Source of the DNA: Breznakibacter xylanolyticus
GTDB lineage: Bacteria > Bacteroidota > Bacteroidia > Bacteroidales > Marinilabiliaceae
Reading direction: 5' to 3'
DNA: 64,000 nucleotides
NCBI RefSeq assembly: GCF_003254275.1
Contig: NZ_QKZK01000007.1
Span: 1 to 64,000 of the forward strand
The position numbers and the translations under genes are program-made. Positions 37,072 to 44,311 of this stretch are shown piece by piece. The stretch's first letter is position 1. Each line of letters begins with the position of its first letter. The notes under the pieces were generated by a model. The model ran no database searches. It saw only the letters and a list, made by a program, of their open reading frames with translations, and had not been told where the DNA came from.

Positions 37072-37515
37072 TTATTTCCCACTTCGGTAAGCATCAACAT
37101 ATTCATCTGAATAAAGATCCCAAAGTTCACTGGTTTCAGAAAAAAATGTAAAATGAATATCATCGAACGTCCCGTTCTCATACGTCCAAACACTTAATTG
37201 GTCTTCATTCAGTGTCGAAATATGAAATTCGACTTCCTTGGTACTCGTAACAAACTTCAATGTTTTACCATCCAAAATTTGCCATTGAAGCGTTGCCGGA
37301 AATAACCCGCTATTTTCAATAGACTTAACATCGCCATCTTTATCAAATGTCAAAATCCATTCGTTATCAGACTTTTTAAAAACAACAGTCCCTTCAATTT
37401 TGGTTTCTTTCTTTGCCAAAAACCACTTTTCTTTTGTAAGCATCTCTTCTTTGCTTACGCACGATGCAAGGAGGAGCGATAAACTTAAAAAAGTGTAGAT
37501 TAATACGTTTTTCAT
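37072..37515 (-). CDS. Phage-borne lipoprotein, lipocalin-like
   Basis: A 147-aa protein from the ATG at 37515, which gives a lipoprotein signal (SLLLASC, Cys18); the frame extends 10 residues upstream without one. The mature part reads as a small beta-barrel (FKKSDNEWILTFDKDGDV, LKFVTSTKEVEFHISTLN), as in Bacteroidota lipocalin-like lipoproteins. It lies next to the repressor gene and is probably expressed in the lysogen. Confidence 0.6.
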   Translation of the reverse strand: MKNVLIYTFLSLSLLLASCVSKEEMLTKEKWFLAKKETKIEGTVVFKKSDNEWILTFDKDGDVKSIENSGLFPATLQWQILDGKTLKFVTSTKEVEFHISTLNEDQLSVWTYENGTFDDIHFTFFSETSELWDLYSDEYVDAYRSGK

Positions 37516-37547
37516 TGGTAGTGTATATTTGATTGATTTATACAAAT

Positions 37548-38243
37548 CTAAATCACATCCCTCTTAATCTCCTTCAAATAAAACAACTGCGCCACATCAC
37601 GCAGATTTAAGGTAAAATCGCGGTGAGTTGAGTTCCAGCTATGGCAAACAATGTCACCAGTCTCTACATCGTGCTCAGTTATTTCTTTACAAGTGATTCC
37701 CTCTTCGCGATGTACAATCACGAACACTTTGGGGATGTGCAGTTTTGATCGCCAATAGTCCTTTTTCAACTCCTTTGCCAAAACCACATCGCCGTGGCAA
37801 ATGGCTCGGCGTGTGTTATCGTCCATACTGTCGCCCCGTATTTCAAAGGCCACATAGTTACCACCCGAATACCTTTTTGAAGCCACATAAATGGGCTGCG
37901 CCTCCAAGTACTCGTGGTCGGCAAACCCGCTTAAATAACCGGCATAGGCGTACTGGCCAATGAGGGGGGCTTTGGTGACTTCGATGCTCTTATCAACAAT
38001 GCGAACATTGGCATCCAAAGTCGGTGTTTTTAGCATTTCACCTACTCCTGTAACTAACCACACCCTTTCTATGTCAGTATAGAAGTTCAATATTCTTTCT
38101 ATGGTTGCATCAGATAAATCGCGACCTTCTTTTCTGCTTTTCCCCAATGTGCCCACAGAAAGCCCCAATTGCACTGTAACTTTATTATCATTTAACCCAT
38201 TGAGGGACATATACCTATCAAATCGATCTATTTTTCTTTCCAT
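37548..38243 (-). CDS. S24-family phage repressor (CI/LexA-like)
   Basis: A 231-aa repressor. The N-terminal helix-turn-helix (about 1-65) contains NKVTVQLGLSVGTLGKSRKEG. The C-terminal S24 peptidase domain has the catalytic Ser in EIRGDSMDD and the likely Lys in GITCKEI. An Ala-Gly pair in YAYAGYLSG is a plausible self-cleavage site, so damage-induced release is likely. The start at 38243 fits the family; an in-frame ATG at 38270 adds nine residues and would overlap the -33 region of the early promoter. It is divergent from the early genes and should hold them off. Confidence 0.85.
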   Translation of the reverse strand: MERKIDRFDRYMSLNGLNDNKVTVQLGLSVGTLGKSRKEGRDLSDATIERILNFYTDIERVWLVTGVGEMLKTPTLDANVRIVDKSIEVTKAPLIGQYAYAGYLSGFADHEYLEAQPIYVASKRYSGGNYVAFEIRGDSMDDNTRRAICHGDVVLAKELKKDYWRSKLHIPKVFVIVHREEGITCKEITEHDVETGDIVCHSWNSTHRDFTLNLRDVAQLFYLKEIKRDVI

Positions 38244-38270
38244 AAATGTTGAAAATATTTCAATATTCAT

Positions 38271-38301
38271 TTTGACGATATTGAACTTTCTTCTATATTT
38301 G
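38271..38301 (+). promoter_or_regulatory. Early rightward phage promoter
   Basis: TTTG (38271-38274) is separated by 19 nt from TATATTTG (38294-38301), a close match to the Bacteroidota -33/-7 consensus. It faces away from the repressor and drives the early genes. Confidence 0.8.
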
Positions 38302-38311
38302 CATCATGCAA
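38299..38311. promoter_or_regulatory. Candidate repressor operator 1
   Basis: TTGCATCATGCAA is a palindrome that overlaps the last bases of the -7 box. A protein bound here would block the promoter. The same pattern TTGCA-N3-TGCAA recurs exactly 400 bp downstream. Confidence 0.6.
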
Positions 38312-38367
38312 CACCGCCAAAGGGCACAATGCAAAAAAGAAAACATAAACAACAAAACACTGTGACC

Positions 38368-38556
38368 ATGACAATCAAAGCCACATTCACCAAAAACCCG
38401 GCCTTCTTAAGCGCCGAAATAGGGATGGAACTAAGCAGCCTGAGTGACTTCGACAAAGCCATTGAAGACGTAAAAGCGATCAGGGAAGCCTTCGCATTAT
38501 TTCAACGCACTTCGGCATCTCTCGACAATACAAACACCACCGCACCTTCTGAATAA
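38368..38556 (+). CDS. Small phage early protein
   Basis: A 62-aa protein, first gene behind the early promoter. An in-frame ATG at 38329 would add 13 basic residues; 38368 is preferred because it follows a longer leader and avoids that Lys/Gln run. The helix LSDFDKAIEDVKAIREAFALFQ dominates. The function is unknown. Its 3' end overlaps an opposite-strand frame (38502-38678). Confidence 0.55.
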   Translation: MTIKATFTKNPAFLSAEIGMELSSLSDFDKAIEDVKAIREAFALFQRTSASLDNTNTTAPSE

Positions 38557-38678
38557 AAGGTGTTTTCGAGATGCCAGCCTTCGGCAAGCAACTGATTGGC
38601 TTTTTCAGGCACTTGTAACGACTGCCATTTATGATCAGGATTGTCGATAAAGTGCTTACAAAGAACTAATTCTTTCAT
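38502..38678 (-). CDS. Small opposite-strand protein
   Basis: A 58-aa frame beginning MKELVLCKHFIDNPDHKW and containing LLAEGWHLENTFYSEGAVVFVLS. The sequence looks like a folded small phage protein rather than noise. A TAATCTTG box lies about 10 nt upstream of its start on the minus strand. It overlaps the 3' end of the early gene 38368-38556 head to head. Either only one of the two is real, or they are antisense partners. Confidence 0.45.
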   Translation of the reverse strand: MKELVLCKHFIDNPDHKWQSLQVPEKANQLLAEGWHLENTFYSEGAVVFVLSRDAEVR

Positions 38679-38698
38679 AAGACAAGATTAAAGGGTAA

Positions 38699-38711
38699 TT
38701 GCACAATGCAA
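38699..38711. promoter_or_regulatory. Candidate repressor operator 2
   Basis: TTGCACAATGCAA has the same arms as the site at 38299 and shares the AC that follows. It lies upstream of the HTH gene at 38771 and next to the start of the minus-strand frame. Confidence 0.55.
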
Positions 38712-38770
38712 CACAAATATGAAAAAAATAAACGGAACAGGACATCCCCAACGCATAAAAACACAACAAA

Positions 38771-38980
38771 ATGACAATTAAAGACTATTACGACAGCCTT
38801 GACGAGACGCAAAAGCGAGTTTTTCGCAGTAAGGTGGAACGCAAAACGCAAAAGAACAAGAGCACAGTGTACCGATGGATTAACCTCAAGCACCCTGCCA
38901 GCCCCATCGAAAAAGCCTACATGTCGAGAATCATTGGCAAACCCATCGAAGAGCTATTTCCTGAAATTGAGAAAGCATGA
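38771..38980 (+). CDS. Small phage regulator (HTH-type)
   Basis: A 69-aa basic protein. The segment KTQKNKSTVYRWINLKHPASPIEKAYMSRIIG resembles a one-helix-turn-helix reader of the Cro/XRE type. The position after the second candidate operator also suits a Cro-like role. It overlaps the LuxR-type gene by 4 bp (ATGA), so the two are translated as a unit. Confidence 0.65.
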   Translation: MTIKDYYDSLDETQKRVFRSKVERKTQKNKSTVYRWINLKHPASPIEKAYMSRIIGKPIEELFPEIEKA

Positions 38981-39528
38981 AGCCATCAGAATTTTACACA
39001 GCTCCCAACAACGAGGTGATGATTCAGGACGAATCAGGCACACACCAACTTAGCCAGGGCGACAGCGATTTTTTGGAAAAAATGGAGGGCATCATCCACG
39101 AGTTTTATCCTGATGCTGATAAGGCGCTATGCGAGAACTACAAGCCCAGCCGAAGCAACCCTTCATATTACCGATTCCTGAAAGTTCGCCGGTTCATCAA
39201 GTGCAATTTCGGACAGTATGACAATGTGATGGACATCGACCACCTGGGACGCATGAACTTCGAGTTTGTACCATGCCCCCTTCGAGGTGAATGCAAATAC
39301 GACGGCATTATTTGCAACCCAAAGTTCAACAGCAGCCTGAGCCAGCGTGAAATGGAAGTGATGCAAATGGCTTACGAAGGTCGCACCGATGATGACATTG
39401 CCTCTACCCTTTTTATTTCTCTCAACACAGTTAACAACCATAGAAAAAACAGCTTCAAGAAGCTCAACATTCACTCGATGGCTGATTTTATCCGATACGC
39501 AAAAGATAAAAACCTATTTAAACGATGA
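38977..39528 (+). CDS. LuxR-type HTH regulator with Cys cluster
   Basis: A 183-aa protein. The C-terminal 65 residues are a LuxR/GerE helix-turn-helix: LSQREMEVMQMAYEGRTDDDIAS, then LFISLNTVNNHRKNSFKKLN. Before it, CPLRGECKYDGIIC with three Cys could bind metal. The N-terminal part is unfamiliar. LuxR-type domains in phage early regions of Bacteroidota likely control middle or late genes. The ATGA overlap with the preceding gene supports the start. Confidence 0.75.
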   Translation: MKPSEFYTAPNNEVMIQDESGTHQLSQGDSDFLEKMEGIIHEFYPDADKALCENYKPSRSNPSYYRFLKVRRFIKCNFGQYDNVMDIDHLGRMNFEFVPCPLRGECKYDGIICNPKFNSSLSQREMEVMQMAYEGRTDDDIASTLFISLNTVNNHRKNSFKKLNIHSMADFIRYAKDKNLFKR

Positions 39529-39531
39529 ACA

Positions 39532-39819
39532 ATGCAGCTAAGCGACATTGAAATCAAAAGGCTGATGATTGACACCGCCGAAATGGCCGCCAAGAAAGCA
39601 CTGATTGAAGTAGGTCAACTCAAACCATACCTGACACTAAAGGAAGCTCAACGAATACACGGCGAATACACCGTGAACCGATGGATTAACGAGGGCTTAC
39701 TCAAACCAATAAAAGACGGAGCCCGAAACTGCAAAGTACGCATCGACAGGATACAGCTCGATGCTGTGGCCGCCACCAGTAACAGAGCCAGTTGGTACAA
39801 ACACAACATGACTGAATAA
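39532..39819 (+). CDS. Excisionase-like small DNA-binding protein
   Basis: A 95-aa protein. The middle (KPYLTLKEAQRIHGEYTVNRWINEGLLKPIKDG) has the winged-helix pattern of MerR/excisionase HTH_17 proteins, with the basic segment NCKVRIDRIQLDA behind it. It could serve as recombination directionality factor for the integrase or as another regulator. It starts 3 bp after the LuxR-type gene. Confidence 0.65.
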   Translation: MQLSDIEIKRLMIDTAEMAAKKALIEVGQLKPYLTLKEAQRIHGEYTVNRWINEGLLKPIKDGARNCKVRIDRIQLDAVAATSNRASWYKHNMTE

Positions 39820-39840
39820 CCAATAAAAAACACATCTACC

Positions 39841-40056
39841 ATGAACGCAACCGCACCGGGAGTTTGGGAAAAGGAAATCGCATCAGGCGTGCGCATGACC
39901 TGCAACACAAATTTGAACATGATATACGTGACCAACGACAACGGAAGCAACCTCCGTTATGAGTGCCCCGAGGGAATCTACCTGTCAGACATCGAGCAAA
40001 TAGAGAACGGAATACTAAGAGCCCTGAACGCAGGGCACAAGGGGGCACAGGCATAA
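39841..40056 (+). CDS. Small hypothetical phage protein
   Basis: A 71-aa protein with the beta-rich stretch GVRMTCNTNLNMIYVTNDNG and a helical end (YLSDIEQIENGILRALNAG). No family is recognised. It is the last coding gene before a non-coding segment of about 490 bp that contains two tRNA-like structures. Confidence 0.55.
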   Translation: MNATAPGVWEKEIASGVRMTCNTNLNMIYVTNDNGSNLRYECPEGIYLSDIEQIENGILRALNAGHKGAQA

Positions 40057-40103
40057 AGCCCTCACACTGGCACCAAGCCACCACGGTCTTTGACATGATG
40101 AAA

Positions 40104-40315
40104 AATAGTCGGTAAGCGCAATTCCGAACAGGGCAGCCATCTTGGGCGGTGACCCCTCAAGGCAAAGCTTATAGTGAGTCAACGAGCGACTATTACAGAG
40201 GGTGCGTTAGCTCTGGCGAGTATCCGCAAGGATAAAACAGGTTCGAATACTGTACGCACCACGCAGTGTAGAAACGGGAATTAAACACCCTCCGGTCTGA
40301 GGGTGTGACGACTGC
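40104..40315 (+). ncRNA. Structured RNA with a 61-nt tRNA-like fold lacking an anticodon arm
   Basis: An outer 8-bp helix pairs 40104-40111 with 40187-40194. Then 40201-40261 folds like a tRNA: a perfect 7-bp acceptor stem (GGTGCGT with ACGCACC), a short D arm with GG in the loop, and a T arm with loop TTCGAAT (4 bp plus a G-A pair). In place of the anticodon arm there is a 4-bp stem closed by a GCAA tetraloop. A third helix (40263-40267 with 40311-40315) encloses an 8-bp hairpin (40285-40306). It cannot decode, so it is a tRNA mimic or processing signal. The folding is by eye. Confidence 0.6.
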
Positions 40316-40415
40316 ATGCCATGTTTGCCGTTTCGGGAGAGTTTCACGCTCTTTTACTCCACATCATACAAACCAATGCAGCACATGACTGAGCCGGGGA
40401 ATAACACCGGCAAAC

Positions 40416-40445
40416 GGGGAGAAGTATTTAATTCCCCTTCTCCCC
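40416..40445 (+). other. Hairpin before the second tRNA-like gene
   Basis: GGGGAGAAG (40416-40424) pairs with CTTCTCCCC (40437-40445) across a 12-nt loop. The flanks GGCAA and TTGCC can extend it, the right flank overlapping the first bases of the tRNA-like gene. A second small stem (40393-40397 with 40407-40411) precedes it. Possible roles are termination or processing. Confidence 0.6.
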
Positions 40446-40450
40446 TTCTT

Positions 40451-40520
40451 GCCGGATTAGCTCAGTTGGCAGAGCCTTCGTCCTGGGGAAGAGACAGCGG
40501 TTCGATTCCGCTATCCGGCA
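40451..40520 (+). tRNA. Phage tRNA-like gene with aberrant anticodon arm (possible Arg-CCU)
   Basis: Acceptor stem GCCGGAT/ATCCGGC (7 bp), D arm GCTC/GAGC with loop AGTTGGCA, and T arm AGCGG-TTCGATT-CCGCT are all standard. The anticodon arm is only CTTC/GAAG (4 bp) with an 8-nt loop GTCCTGGG, and total length is 70 nt. If U81 is position 33, the anticodon would be CCU (Arg, AGG). A scanner might call it undetermined or pseudo. CCA is not encoded. Confidence 0.65.
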
Positions 40521-40549
40521 CTATTCATACACTCATAAAACTTTCAATT

Positions 40550-40678
40550 ATGTACGCAAATTACGACAGTTGGCGCACCGAGAACCCGTGGGACGGGATG
40601 GCTCGGATGGCCGGATTCAGAGATGAAGAGGATTACATCAATTCGCTTGACGAGGACGAAGAGATGGACGACGAATAA
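40550..40678 (+). CDS. Small acidic phage protein
   Basis: A 42-aa protein starting MYANYDSWRTENPWDGMARM and ending in the acidic tail SLDEDEEMDDE. It begins 29 bp after the tRNA-like gene and is followed directly by a terminator that overlaps its stop codon. Small acidic phage proteins often mimic DNA or inhibit host enzymes, but nothing here proves that. Confidence 0.55.
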   Translation: MYANYDSWRTENPWDGMARMAGFRDEEDYINSLDEDEEMDDE

Positions 40679-40710
40679 GGGGGAGACTACGATTCCCCCT
40701 TTCTTTTTTC
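40677..40710 (+). terminator. Intrinsic terminator
   Basis: AAGGGGGA (40677-40684) pairs with TCCCCCTT (40694-40701), followed by TCTTTTTTC. Confidence 0.85.
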
Positions 40711-40733
40711 AGATACCAACAAATACTATAAAG

Positions 40734-41648
40734 ATGGAAACAAAATTATCAATCCAAGACCTGACGGCGATGAAGCCCCTGCAGGTTTTTGACGATGAAC
40801 GGGTGAAACAACGTGTCATCAGCATGTTCATGAAGCTGCACAAGGCCGAAGAGGACGAAGCGGTCAACTTTTACGAAAAGGAACGATACAACTTTTCGCG
40901 AATCATTCAGGATGCGGAACACCTCAAGCAGTGCACGGCCTTCTCGGTGTATGGATGTTTTCTCGATTTGGCATCCATGGCCTTAACACTTGAAAACGTC
41001 TCCCAACCGTTGGTTTATCTCCTATGGGGAAATGCCAAGGTGGGGAACAACTACGAAAAACGAGCCACGCTTGAAATCAGCCCATACGGCGAACTGGTGT
41101 TGAGGATGCAAGCCGGACAATTGCTTTATGCCGACAGCCCCGTGATTGTTTACGAAGGCGACAAGTTCAAACCCATTGTGAACGAACGAGGTCAAAAGAT
41201 TTGCCTGTATGAAGCGGCCATCCCGCGACAGTCGAAAAAAATCATCGGGTCATTCATCCGGCTGACACGGCCTGACAACTCCTTTGATTTCTTCTACCTG
41301 TTGCCCGATGACATTGAACGCCTCAAAGGCTATTCAGCCAAGAAAAACAAAACATCAGGAGCCAACGCCCTCTATTCATCAAACGATGGAGACATTGACC
41401 CCGGCTTTCTTGCCGCCAAAACCATCAAACACGCCTTCAAAACCTTCCCAAAGGTGAGAATTGGCAACTTCTCGAAACTGCAGGAAACCGAACCACAAGC
41501 CATGGACTACGGGCTCACGGAAACTATCCCGCAAGATCAGCTACCTCCAAAGCCTGTCACACAGGTATTCCCCAACACACCACAGCAACAAATTGACCAG
41601 TTTGAGCAACAAGGTGTGACAGTACAAGATGACGACGATGTATTTTAA
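40734..41648 (+). CDS. RecT-family single-strand annealing protein
   Basis: A 304-aa RecT/Red-beta-type annealing protein that pairs single-stranded DNA in phage recombination. Family-like stretches include AFSVYGCFLDLASMALTLE, ISPYGELVLRMQAG, and AAIPRQSKKIIGSFIRLTRPDNS, with a C-terminal LAAKTIKHAFKTFPKVRIG. The acidic, Gln-rich tail (about 265-304) may recruit SSB-type partners. The start at 40734 matches the domain start. The RecE-like nuclease follows after one intervening gene. Confidence 0.8.
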   Translation: METKLSIQDLTAMKPLQVFDDERVKQRVISMFMKLHKAEEDEAVNFYEKERYNFSRIIQDAEHLKQCTAFSVYGCFLDLASMALTLENVSQPLVYLLWGNAKVGNNYEKRATLEISPYGELVLRMQAGQLLYADSPVIVYEGDKFKPIVNERGQKICLYEAAIPRQSKKIIGSFIRLTRPDNSFDFFYLLPDDIERLKGYSAKKNKTSGANALYSSNDGDIDPGFLAAKTIKHAFKTFPKVRIGNFSKLQETEPQAMDYGLTETIPQDQLPPKPVTQVFPNTPQQQIDQFEQQGVTVQDDDDVF

Positions 41649-41659
41649 ACCATACAGCC

Positions 41660-42847
41660 ATGAGTAACGAATTAGCAAAATTTCAGGAAATAACAGCCTC
41701 AGCCCCCATGGTGCTTGAGCAAAACAAATCACGTGTGGTTAAAGCCACCGAAGCCGGCCAGGCGTTAATATTGAAGATGGCCGAAGGCATGAACGACCAA
41801 AAAGACGACGAAGCCAACGCCTATCTGGTGAAAGCGCGAAAAACACTGGAGCTGATCATGGAGCAACGCAAGCCCATCACCCAACTGTTGGACGCCTTTA
41901 AAAAAGAGTTCACCACCATTGAAGCAGCCCTCGACCCCAAACGAGCCGAAAGCGTGGTGGCACAGATACAGCAGGCACGTAACAACTTTGCAACGGCCAA
42001 ACTGGCTGAACAAAAGAAAAGGGAAGCAGAAGCCGAACGCCTCAAAGCCTACGAAACGGAAAAGGCAACCGTTACTGCCGGTATCGAAACACAACTGGGC
42101 AGTTACATCACCAACGTCATCAGTGCGGCTGTGCAAACCTTACACGATTGGTTCAACGCCACCACCCTGAACACGCTCGACGAAACAGCACACCGCATTG
42201 CAACCATCCCCGAAAACCTCTCGCAGGCGGTTTACGATGCCTTCACGGCCAATGTGCAAACACAATTCGTCAGCAAAGAGGAAAAAGCAGCCATCAAGGC
42301 GCAGATCATGCAAGGCAAGGCCGATGAATACAAACAGCTATTCAAAGCCAAAGTAGCGGAAGCCAAAGCCGATTTGTCCACCAAAATCCCATCACGACGA
42401 ACTGAACTCGAAGCCATCGCCGAAGCTGAAAAAACCAACCAGGCGGAAGCGGCACGACTCAAAGCCCTGCAAGACCAAAAAGCCAAAGACGATGCCGATC
42501 GTCTGGCCAAAGAGAAAGCCGAAGCAGATGCCAAAATCAAGGCCGAAGCCGATGCCAAAGCCAAAGCGGCCGAAATGCAAGCCCACTTTGACGCCACGGC
42601 CACAAGTGAGCCGGCAAAGGAACGCACCGGATACGAAATCATCGTGAAGCATCCGGCAGCCTATGGATTGATTTTCTCCTTTTGGTTTGAAAAGGAGGGT
42701 AAAGACCTCCCCATCGACCAATTGGACAAAAAGACCCTGGGGCAGATGAAAGCCTTTTGTGAGAAATACGCCCACAAGAACAGCGAAACCATCAAGACCC
42801 CTTACATCGAGTACAAAGAACAGGTCAAAGTACAGGCACGCAAATGA
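41660..42847 (+). CDS. Coiled-coil phage protein between RecT and the nuclease
   Basis: A 395-aa protein with two long Ala/Lys/Glu-rich coiled coils (about 85-140 and 245-315) resembling TolA-type repeats, and a folded C-terminal domain (about 325-395, TGYEIIVKHPAAYGLIFSFWF). Many phages keep a DUF1351-like coiled-coil gene beside recT, and this may be its counterpart. It overlaps the nuclease gene by 4 bp (ATGA). It may tether or load the recombination proteins. Confidence 0.6.
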   Translation: MSNELAKFQEITASAPMVLEQNKSRVVKATEAGQALILKMAEGMNDQKDDEANAYLVKARKTLELIMEQRKPITQLLDAFKKEFTTIEAALDPKRAESVVAQIQQARNNFATAKLAEQKKREAEAERLKAYETEKATVTAGIETQLGSYITNVISAAVQTLHDWFNATTLNTLDETAHRIATIPENLSQAVYDAFTANVQTQFVSKEEKAAIKAQIMQGKADEYKQLFKAKVAEAKADLSTKIPSRRTELEAIAEAEKTNQAEAARLKALQDQKAKDDADRLAKEKAEADAKIKAEADAKAKAAEMQAHFDATATSEPAKERTGYEIIVKHPAAYGLIFSFWFEKEGKDLPIDQLDKKTLGQMKAFCEKYAHKNSETIKTPYIEYKEQVKVQARK

Positions 42848-43479
42848 AAGACCCATACTACGGAAGGTCGGAGGTAAGCAACTCCGACCTTTCAGCTTTA
42901 AAAAAAATGCTCTATGCGGTTGATTCGCCCGATCCGACCAACGCCTACAAGTTCGGCACGCTGATCGATTGCATGATTACAGAAAGTCACCGCGTGAATT
43001 ACTCTACGTTGGAGTGTTCGGGCGAGCCATACACCCAAGAGGATTTCGACAAAGCCAACGAGATGAAGAAAGCCTTTTTGCGCGACGACTTTTGCCGCAA
43101 TATGCTTGAGCGTTCAACCCCTCAGAAGGTGATGATAAACCCAAACCAACGTTTCGTGACCGACGGGTTTGAATACTACCTCCCTACCCGCTCCAAGTGG
43201 GACTTGTTCATGGACGTGCTTGGATGGGGTGGCGACATAAAGTCAACCACAGCCACTACACACAAACAGTTTGTCGATGCCATTTACCACTTTGACTACG
43301 ATCGTCAACGAGCTTGGTACATGGACATGGCCGGAAGCAACCAAGATGTGTTGATAGGCATTTCAAAAGTCAACTTCAAAGTATTCAAAGTACCCATCAA
43401 AAGGGGCGACGAACTATACCGAAGCGGAAAAGAGAAGGTCGATGATTTAGCCTTTAAATACTGGATGATGTTTGCATAA
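42844..43479 (+). CDS. RecE-like PD-(D/E)XK exonuclease
   Basis: A 211-aa nuclease of the YqaJ/RecE type. Landmarks are FGTLIDCMITE near 38-48 (in place of the usual G-x-x-x-H), the Asp of SKWDLFMD (about 120), and the D-x-K motif in GGDIKSTTATTHKQF (Asp and Lys about 131-133), followed by YDRQRAWYMD. It should resect double-strand ends to make the single strands RecT uses. It starts inside the stop of the coiled-coil gene, supporting a RecT-coil-RecE unit. Confidence 0.8.
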   Translation: MKDPYYGRSEVSNSDLSALKKMLYAVDSPDPTNAYKFGTLIDCMITESHRVNYSTLECSGEPYTQEDFDKANEMKKAFLRDDFCRNMLERSTPQKVMINPNQRFVTDGFEYYLPTRSKWDLFMDVLGWGGDIKSTTATTHKQFVDAIYHFDYDRQRAWYMDMAGSNQDVLIGISKVNFKVFKVPIKRGDELYRSGKEKVDDLAFKYWMMFA

Positions 43480-43490
43480 ACCACAAAACC

Positions 43491-43883
43491 ATGATACAGG
43501 AACTACACGCCATCAAGGCAGAATGCGAAAGCATCCAATCGTTTTTGGAGATTACGGTGGGCGATAACATCGAAGAGATTGCCGAACGGGGCAACGATTT
43601 GGCCGTGTACATTGCCCGAACAGGTAAGATGCTTGCCGATTCGAAGTACCACCGCAACAAAGCCCTCTCCACCTCCATCGTGAGGGAGATGGGAAAGCAA
43701 GCCAACATCCCGCCATCAGTTCTCAGCAAGTTGGTTGATGCAGCCACCTTCGATGAAAACTACGTTGCCGACTGGGTGGAACGCCTCAACCGGACCGCCA
43801 CCCACCAACTGGATTGGATGCGAACCCTCACATCTAAAGCCAAAGAAGAAATGAGATTGTCAAACCCAATAAGCCAACGCTAA
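43491..43883 (+). CDS. Hypothetical helical phage protein
   Basis: A 130-aa, mostly helical protein with MIQELHAIKAECESIQSFLE at the start and a basic-aromatic C-terminus (ATHQLDWMRTLTSKAKEEMR). It lies 11 bp after the nuclease gene and its stop overlaps the next start. No family is recognised. It belongs to the early recombination operon by position. Confidence 0.6.
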   Translation: MIQELHAIKAECESIQSFLEITVGDNIEEIAERGNDLAVYIARTGKMLADSKYHRNKALSTSIVREMGKQANIPPSVLSKLVDAATFDENYVADWVERLNRTATHQLDWMRTLTSKAKEEMRLSNPISQR

Positions 43884-44311
43884 TGCAAAAACAGATTTTA
43901 GCCACAGAGCCCATCCACCGACGGGCTGAGATTTTAAGAGACACCTGTTACAAGGTGCTCGAAAACGAACACTACACCCGCAAACTCGAACCCGACGAAG
44001 TGGTCGAATGCAAAACAGAACTCTACCAAAAAGACATGGAGGTTGAAGACCTGAAAGCACAACTCAAAGACGCAACAGCCGTGCTGCGAAAAAAGATAAA
44101 GGAGTTGAACGAACGGCGGTCGGAGCTGATACGAACCATCCAGTTTGAATCGGTAAGCCAGCGAGGAACGGTGTTCCTGATGGACGAACAGGAATCGAAC
44201 CTCATGTTTATCTACGACGTGAACGGATACTGCGTGGGTACCCGCCCATTATTGCCCGAAGAAAAACAAACATCCATTTTAACCATCAAACGCAATGGCA
44301 CAGATTACTAA
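43883..44311 (+). CDS. Hypothetical coiled-coil phage protein
   Basis: A 142-aa protein. The centre (about 45-85) is a coil (KDMEVEDLKAQLKDATAVLRKKIKEL). The C-terminus is a small beta segment (GTVFLMDEQESNLMFIYDVNGY). The gene overlaps both neighbours by a few bases, which supports reading it as part of one operon. No function can be assigned. Confidence 0.6.
   Translation: MQKQILATEPIHRRAEILRDTCYKVLENEHYTRKLEPDEVVECKTELYQKDMEVEDLKAQLKDATAVLRKKIKELNERRSELIRTIQFESVSQRGTVFLMDEQESNLMFIYDVNGYCVGTRPLLPEEKQTSILTIKRNGTDY

Noticed and set aside
40101-40260. Group I intron core (TAGTC and GACTA pairing) in the non-coding region
   Set aside because: The pairing parts are in the wrong order for the P7 helix of group I introns, and no split tRNA or exon pair joins across the region.
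40104-40315. tmRNA or bacterial Y RNA as identity of the structured region
   Set aside because: No tag-coding frame or tmRNA 5' half is seen, and the Ro-binding stem typical of Y RNAs could not be found. Similarity is limited to tRNA mimicry.
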